Shown piece by piece: positions 45,494-49,054 of a stretch of 49,054 nt of DNA. Source of the DNA: Planctomycetaceae bacterium. GTDB taxonomy: Bacteria; Planctomycetota; Planctomycetia; Pirellulales; Pirellulaceae. The translations under genes were made by a program, and so were the position numbers. The DNA is taken from positions 1-49,054 of the forward strand of contig JAHEBQ010000048.1 in assembly GCA_024642205.1 (NCBI GenBank), given 5' to 3'. Numbering within the stretch: the stretch's first letter is position 1; every line of letters begins with the position of its first letter. The notes beneath the pieces were generated by a model, which was given only the letters and a program-made list of their open reading frames with translations, was not told the DNA's origin and searched no databases.

Positions 45494-46381
45494 TCAAGTC
45501 GATGGATGTTGGGATAATTTCAGATGGTGCAGGTCTGGGCTGAATTTATTGCTTGGCTTGACGGTGATCACGGGGCAGTTGGCCTGGCGTACCACGTGTT
45601 CCGCGACACTGCCCAGTAGTGACCTCCCAACACCGGATCGCCCATGGGTCCCAAGTGTGATGTAATCGTAACTGTTCTCGTTTGCGAAATTGGTGATCTG
45701 TGTTGAGGCTGGGCCGTTGAGCAAATGATGGTCGAACTCGATTCCTCTTTCCCGCGGTTCGACTTTCCTGAGTTGCTCCCAGATTAACTTGCGATGATCG
45801 CCCCATTCCGATATCCCCTCGCGGACTTTTTCGCTCGCCTCACCGGTGGAATCGTCGACGTGCAGGATTGTAATCGTCCCTCCAATGGCAACAGCGATTG
45901 AAGATGCAAGATCAAGAGCGACGTAACTATGCAATGAAAAATCAACGGGTACCAGGAGCCTGGGCTTATGATCCGGGAGACTTTCAGGATGTCCCGAAGC
46001 CGGGTGACGCTCTCGCAAGGTCAGCACCGGGCAATGCGCCGACCGAATGACAGACTCCGCGACGCTCCCGGCGAACAAGCGTCTGACGCCCTTTCGGCCG
46101 TGTGTACCCAGGACGATCAAATCAACGTCATACTCATCTTCGATTTCCAGTATGATTTTCGCCGGATCACCAGTACGAAGCACGTGTTGGTAATCAACTG
46201 CCAAGTCAGTGGGAACAAGGCGCAATAACTCCTTCCTGGAGGCCGAATGGTCATCTGCATGAGAATCGTCGACATGGGCAATCAGCAGCTTCGCCTTCCA
46301 GGCTTGTGCGAATCTGCACGCCTGTTCCAAGGCATCCTGATCTTTGGTCGAGAAGTCGGTGGCGAATAAAATGCGATGCAT
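45494..46381 (-). CDS. Tandem-domain universal stress protein
   Basis: A 295-residue protein with two USP domains. Domain 1 starts MHRILFATDFSTKDQDALEQA and has a complete ATP loop GTHGRKGVRRLFAGS; domain 2 starts RLLVPVDFSLHSYVALDLA and has GTHGRSGVGRSLLGS. Both keep G-x2-G-x9-G-S. Tandem USPs (UspE, Rv2623) often control growth arrest. ATG 46381 is 38 bases downstream of an exact sigma-54 consensus. The frame extends to 46507, but that would swallow the promoter. Confidence 0.94.
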   Translation of the reverse strand: MHRILFATDFSTKDQDALEQACRFAQAWKAKLLIAHVDDSHADDHSASRKELLRLVPTDLAVDYQHVLRTGDPAKIILEIEDEYDVDLIVLGTHGRKGVRRLFAGSVAESVIRSAHCPVLTLRERHPASGHPESLPDHKPRLLVPVDFSLHSYVALDLASSIAVAIGGTITILHVDDSTGEASEKVREGISEWGDHRKLIWEQLRKVEPRERGIEFDHHLLNGPASTQITNFANENSYDYITLGTHGRSGVGRSLLGSVAEHVVRQANCPVITVKPSNKFSPDLHHLKLSQHPST

Positions 46382-46418
46382 GGCGTTTTCCGATGAGACT
46401 GATGTTCTGAAAGTATGT

Positions 46419-46433
46419 GCAAATCCAGTGCCA
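46419..46433 (-). promoter_or_regulatory. Sigma-54 promoter, tandem USP
   Basis: On the minus strand: TGGCAC-TGGAT-TTGC, an exact consensus match. Transcription would start near 46407, leaving a leader of about 26 nt before ATG 46381. Confidence 0.78.
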
Positions 46434-46822
46434 TCCCAGTTTTCCGAAATCGTTCGCGAAGTTTTCGGAAGTTGATTTCTGGTTGACAGGTCGAGATAAG
46501 CCGTCATCGCTATTGCGCCAAGATTACCCCAATGCTTTGGCTATACCTATGAGGTGTGACAACACACCGTTGTTAATGAGCGAATTGGCTTTTGTTATAG
46601 CGTTGTTCCGTCGGTTATTGCTTGAGTGATTGACTCCGCAAACACTCGAGGTAGATGCCACATGCGCTCTCCAGCTTGAATCGGCAGATTCGACTCTGCG
46701 ATGACGCGAGAATAGAATCGGGAATCCGTGATTTGTCCGGTTAATTGAGATAGCCGCCTCAACTAAAATGCAGATCAGGTTGTGGAGCTCCGGTCTCCCG
46801 CGGCAAACAAACTCGAGAATCG
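46434..46822. other. Divergent intergenic region
   Basis: About 390 bp between the tandem USP promoter and the YkgJ-like gene. Apart from the sigma-54 site at its left edge I recognise nothing. Confidence 0.35.
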
Positions 46823-47305
46823 ATGGCTGATCCAAAACATACGTCATCGGAGCGGGACTCGCTACCGGTGATTACCGACTGTGAAGGTTGCGGCGTTTGC
46901 TGTTTCCATATGGGGTATCCTGCATTTATCCTGCCGCGCGAGCCGATGACGGATGAACAGATTGATGCAAATCCGGAATTGGTTCAACAGATCATCAATG
47001 ACCCGCGGCGCCGCGAAGAACTAAAAGCCGGACACCCCGGCGAGACTTTTTGGCACTCGTTGCCGGATGAATTGCGAGATGAATGGAAAGCGTTCGTGTC
47101 CCAATATCAATTGCCCAAATACGGGGAAGATCCATCGACGTTTGACGGGCCATGTATTTGGCTGGATATGCAAACGCGACGGTGCAGGAACCACGAACAT
47201 CGACCGCGGATCTGTCGCGATTTTGCAACCGGGAGTCCCGAATGCTACGAGTGGCGGGCATACTATCGTGACAGAATATCGTTGAATCGACCGGCGGCGA
47301 ATTGA
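46823..47305 (+). CDS. YkgJ-family cysteine-cluster protein
   Basis: A 160-residue protein with the CxxCxxCC cluster CEGCGVCC (Cys20, 23, 26, 27) and a later GPCIWLDMQTRRCRNHEHRPRICRDF, matching the zinc- or iron-chelating YkgJ family. The cluster probably binds a metal; no biochemical activity is established. The 3' end overlaps the convergent ATPase gene by 43 bp. Confidence 0.88.
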   Translation: MADPKHTSSERDSLPVITDCEGCGVCCFHMGYPAFILPREPMTDEQIDANPELVQQIINDPRRREELKAGHPGETFWHSLPDELRDEWKAFVSQYQLPKYGEDPSTFDGPCIWLDMQTRRCRNHEHRPRICRDFATGSPECYEWRAYYRDRISLNRPAAN

Positions 47306-47904
47306 TCGTAGAGGTCGCGCAACGCGTTGCGTACATTCCCTGATGAATTTTCGAAGGCCCGCAGCGCTGCGATTCGAATGCGATGATCCCCGAGACCCAA
47401 ATCCTCCAAAATGGAGACCATCAGTTCCGGGCTGGTTTTGCAATGGATCCAGGTGGGAAGACTGCAGCTCCGATGAGCGGTAACCACCAAACCGGCTCCA
47501 CGCCTGGTTTGCCGGAACAGTTGCCAGCGAGACATGAAACTGAGTCGTTCTATGCCGTCCACCAGGAGAATGGCGCCGTTTTCGGACCTGGTAATTGCGT
47601 GTTGAACCAGCGCCCCATGGTGAGTCGTTTGTGGCGGTAGCGAGACATGGTGGTTCGCGATGCTCCTGCGGTTAAGCAACTCGGCAAGTGCATAGAGCAA
47701 TGTCGTTTTCCCGGAGCCCTGGTGTCCGAGAATCGACGCTCGATATTTCAGCGATCGCAATTTATTGAGTTGCCACTGCCAATCGTGTTCGGCAAGCCGG
47801 AATTCGATGTTGTTGACGCGATCGGATTTCACCGGATTTTCACGGGCTGCAAGAAAGTTGGCGCCTCCGTACGGCGCGGGCACGGTGTCAAAGGTCGTAA
47901 TCAT
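47263..47904 (-). CDS. P-loop ATPase, last gene of a coupled operon
   Basis: A 213-residue protein with Walker A LGHQGSGKTTLL, Walker B GAILLVDGIERL and a following VVTAHRS sensor-like motif. The C-terminal helices (SILEDLGLGDHRIRIAALRAFENSSGNVRNALRDLYDQF) resemble the lid region of AAA+-type ATPases. Its ATG overlaps the stop codon of the arrestin-like gene by one base, indicating translational coupling. Cellular role unknown. Confidence 0.78.
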   Translation of the reverse strand: MITTFDTVPAPYGGANFLAARENPVKSDRVNNIEFRLAEHDWQWQLNKLRSLKYRASILGHQGSGKTTLLYALAELLNRRSIANHHVSLPPQTTHHGALVQHAITRSENGAILLVDGIERLSFMSRWQLFRQTRRGAGLVVTAHRSCSLPTWIHCKTSPELMVSILEDLGLGDHRIRIAALRAFENSSGNVRNALRDLYDQFAAGRFNDILSR

Positions 47905-48308
47905 CAGCTGACTCTCACGGATGGCTTTAACGCCTCACCTTCAAACGACTTCTCCAGTTTGACCTCTGATCCGTCCATGGAGAGCGTCATCGGTTCTCGA
48001 AATCCCTCGCGACCGGGAAACAGGACAACTTCGATCGCCCAGATCAGCGAAATCAGTTTGCCGGAAAAACTGAAAGGGCGGGTTGGCGCCGTGAACTCGA
48101 ATCCTGTCGAACCATCCGGTTGTGTGACGGTTAACGGCAGGGAATTCACAACTTCGACGTCCTGATCACCCTTGCCCTCGGTGTACCAAAGCAAACGGAT
48201 GTCAAGCCGATCGGTTTCTGAGCCCAGGCCGGACCATGAAACGGTTCCTGAAACTGTCTCGCCAGGGCGGAAATGAGTCGTGGAATCGTCGAAGGAAATC
48301 GTAATCAT
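47904..48308 (-). CDS. Arrestin-like beta-sandwich protein
   Basis: A 134-residue all-beta protein: ISFDDSTTHFRPGETVSGTVSW is the typical first strands of arrestin-N-like domains, and VEVVNSLPLTVTQPDGSTGFEFTAPTRPFSFSGKLISLIWAIEVVLFPG continues the sandwich. It overlaps both neighbours (4 bp upstream, 1 bp downstream). Bacterial arrestin-like proteins are poorly understood; a scaffold between the membrane protein and the ATPase is possible. Confidence 0.7.
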   Translation of the reverse strand: MITISFDDSTTHFRPGETVSGTVSWSGLGSETDRLDIRLLWYTEGKGDQDVEVVNSLPLTVTQPDGSTGFEFTAPTRPFSFSGKLISLIWAIEVVLFPGREGFREPMTLSMDGSEVKLEKSFEGEALKPSVRVS

Positions 48309-48916
48309 GTCGGGTCCGCGGAAACAGGCTTAACACGGAATGAAAAACTCTCAAACACATCAGGCCACCACCGGATTTCGCCATGGACGATTACGGACCA
48401 CGTGATCTGGTTGCTGGTGCCCTCGTGCGTATGCATCGTCGATTGGGGAATCCGCACGGACGCGCTTCCGAACCGGATGTCATCCTGGCGCGTAACTGCG
48501 CAGACCGGAATGATCTCAAAGATTTCGGTGTCGGTATGCGTGTCGGTGCCACGGCGATAAACCGCTTTCTGTTCTCCCTGAATCTCCAGTTTGAGGTTCC
48601 GCAAGCGACTGGTCCGGCCGATGACTTCCCAGGCAATGTCGACGTCGCCGCCCAGCGGAACGGCTCCGGTACTCAGTGCGACTTCTACACGTGGCGTGAA
48701 CAACTTCAGGAACATGTAGCAACATCCGACCAACAACACGATTCCGATGAATACAAACGGCGAAAGGAAGAGCATGAAACCGAGTTTGAACCAAATCCCG
48801 GGGGTGTTGAAAATCAGAGCAGCGACAAACACGCCAACGATCCCGTTCCAGAAAACGGAGATTCCGCACATGATCAGAAACGAGATCCAGCGGGATTGTT
48901 TCGTCGTCAGTTTCAT
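48305..48916 (-). CDS. Membrane protein with C-terminal beta domain
   Basis: A 203-residue protein with two transmembrane segments (WISFLIMCGISVFWNGIVGVFVAALIF; FKLGFMLFLSPFVFIGIVLLVGCCYMFL) and a soluble beta-rich domain (VEVALSTGAVPLGGDVDIAWEVIGRTSRLRNLKLEIQGEQKAVYR) that itself resembles an arrestin-type fold. The frame closes upstream at a TAA (49049-49051), so the gene is complete with ATG 48916. It starts a three-gene coupled operon. No named family is recognised with certainty. Confidence 0.72.
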   Translation of the reverse strand: MKLTTKQSRWISFLIMCGISVFWNGIVGVFVAALIFNTPGIWFKLGFMLFLSPFVFIGIVLLVGCCYMFLKLFTPRVEVALSTGAVPLGGDVDIAWEVIGRTSRLRNLKLEIQGEQKAVYRRGTDTHTDTEIFEIIPVCAVTRQDDIRFGSASVRIPQSTMHTHEGTSNQITWSVIVHGEIRWWPDVFESFSFRVKPVSADPT

Positions 48917-49054
48917 GGGAACAGACCATTGTTCGTCCTTGAGATCAGCCTCAAGGGTGAATGTGCTCTGTTTCAGTTGATGGGATCTTGTCGGCTGTTC
49001 GCTCCGTCCGCCACGATGCCTGCGGAGAGCGCTTGGTCGGAAGCGTTTTTATTG

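Overview
The window looks like chromosomal DNA from a planctomycete, probably of the Pirellulales type. This rests on an ECF sigma factor followed by a Ser/Thr kinase with a transmembrane anchor, secreted BNR-propeller, GH2 and beta-helix proteins, a small membrane protein beginning MVNPYKPP, and many universal stress proteins (USPs). This is inference from gene content; no rRNA or tRNA is visible, and no CRISPR array, insertion sequence or prophage was found.

Layout. 1-7 kb: a Gly/Ser/Tyr-rich repeat protein with a TPR-like tail (cut by the window edge), a methyltransferase, a decayed alpha/beta-hydrolase pseudogene, glycogen debranching enzyme (glgX) and a DHODH-like flavoprotein. 7-16.3 kb: a secreted BNR/sortilin-like protein, pdxH, a ThrE-type exporter, flavohaemoglobin (hmp) divergent from an Rrf2 regulator, then a peroxiredoxin-like gene interrupted by one in-frame TGA. 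16.6-24 kb: secreted GH2-like hydrolase, a small membrane protein and a beta-helix/PDZ protein. 24.7-27.8 kb: a compact minus-strand membrane-lipid operon (VTT protein, cdsA, CDP-alcohol phosphatidyltransferase, P-loop NTPase). 28-33.4 kb: a metallophosphoesterase, then ECF sigma factor, Ser/Thr kinase and a secreted acidic/His-rich protein, closed by a strong terminator. 33.8-46.4 kb: a stress island with USPs, CBS proteins, Hsp20, a DUF1508-like protein, two small c-type cytochromes, a phosphodiesterase/EEP-nuclease fusion, and a FixL-like haem-PAS histidine kinase with a single-domain response regulator. 46.8-49 kb: a YkgJ-like Cys-cluster protein and a translationally coupled three-gene operon with an arrestin-like protein and an ATPase.

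Two things stand out. First, the gene at 15742-16281 is best read as a selenoprotein: TGA lies exactly where the redox-active residue is expected (G-U-P-P-C), the frame stays open on both sides, and a hairpin with a G in a four-base apical loop lies 25 nt downstream, as expected of a bacterial SECIS. Second, the 33.8-46.4 kb island resembles in content the mycobacterial DosR dormancy regulon (haem sensor kinase, USPs, CBS protein, Hsp20), but its promoters look sigma-54 dependent: seven correctly oriented GG-N10-GC sites, two of them exact TGGCAC-N5-TTGC matches, lie upstream of its genes. I infer an oxygen- or redox-responsive persistence system using sigma-54. No Sec-insertion genes and no sigma-54 activator are in this window.
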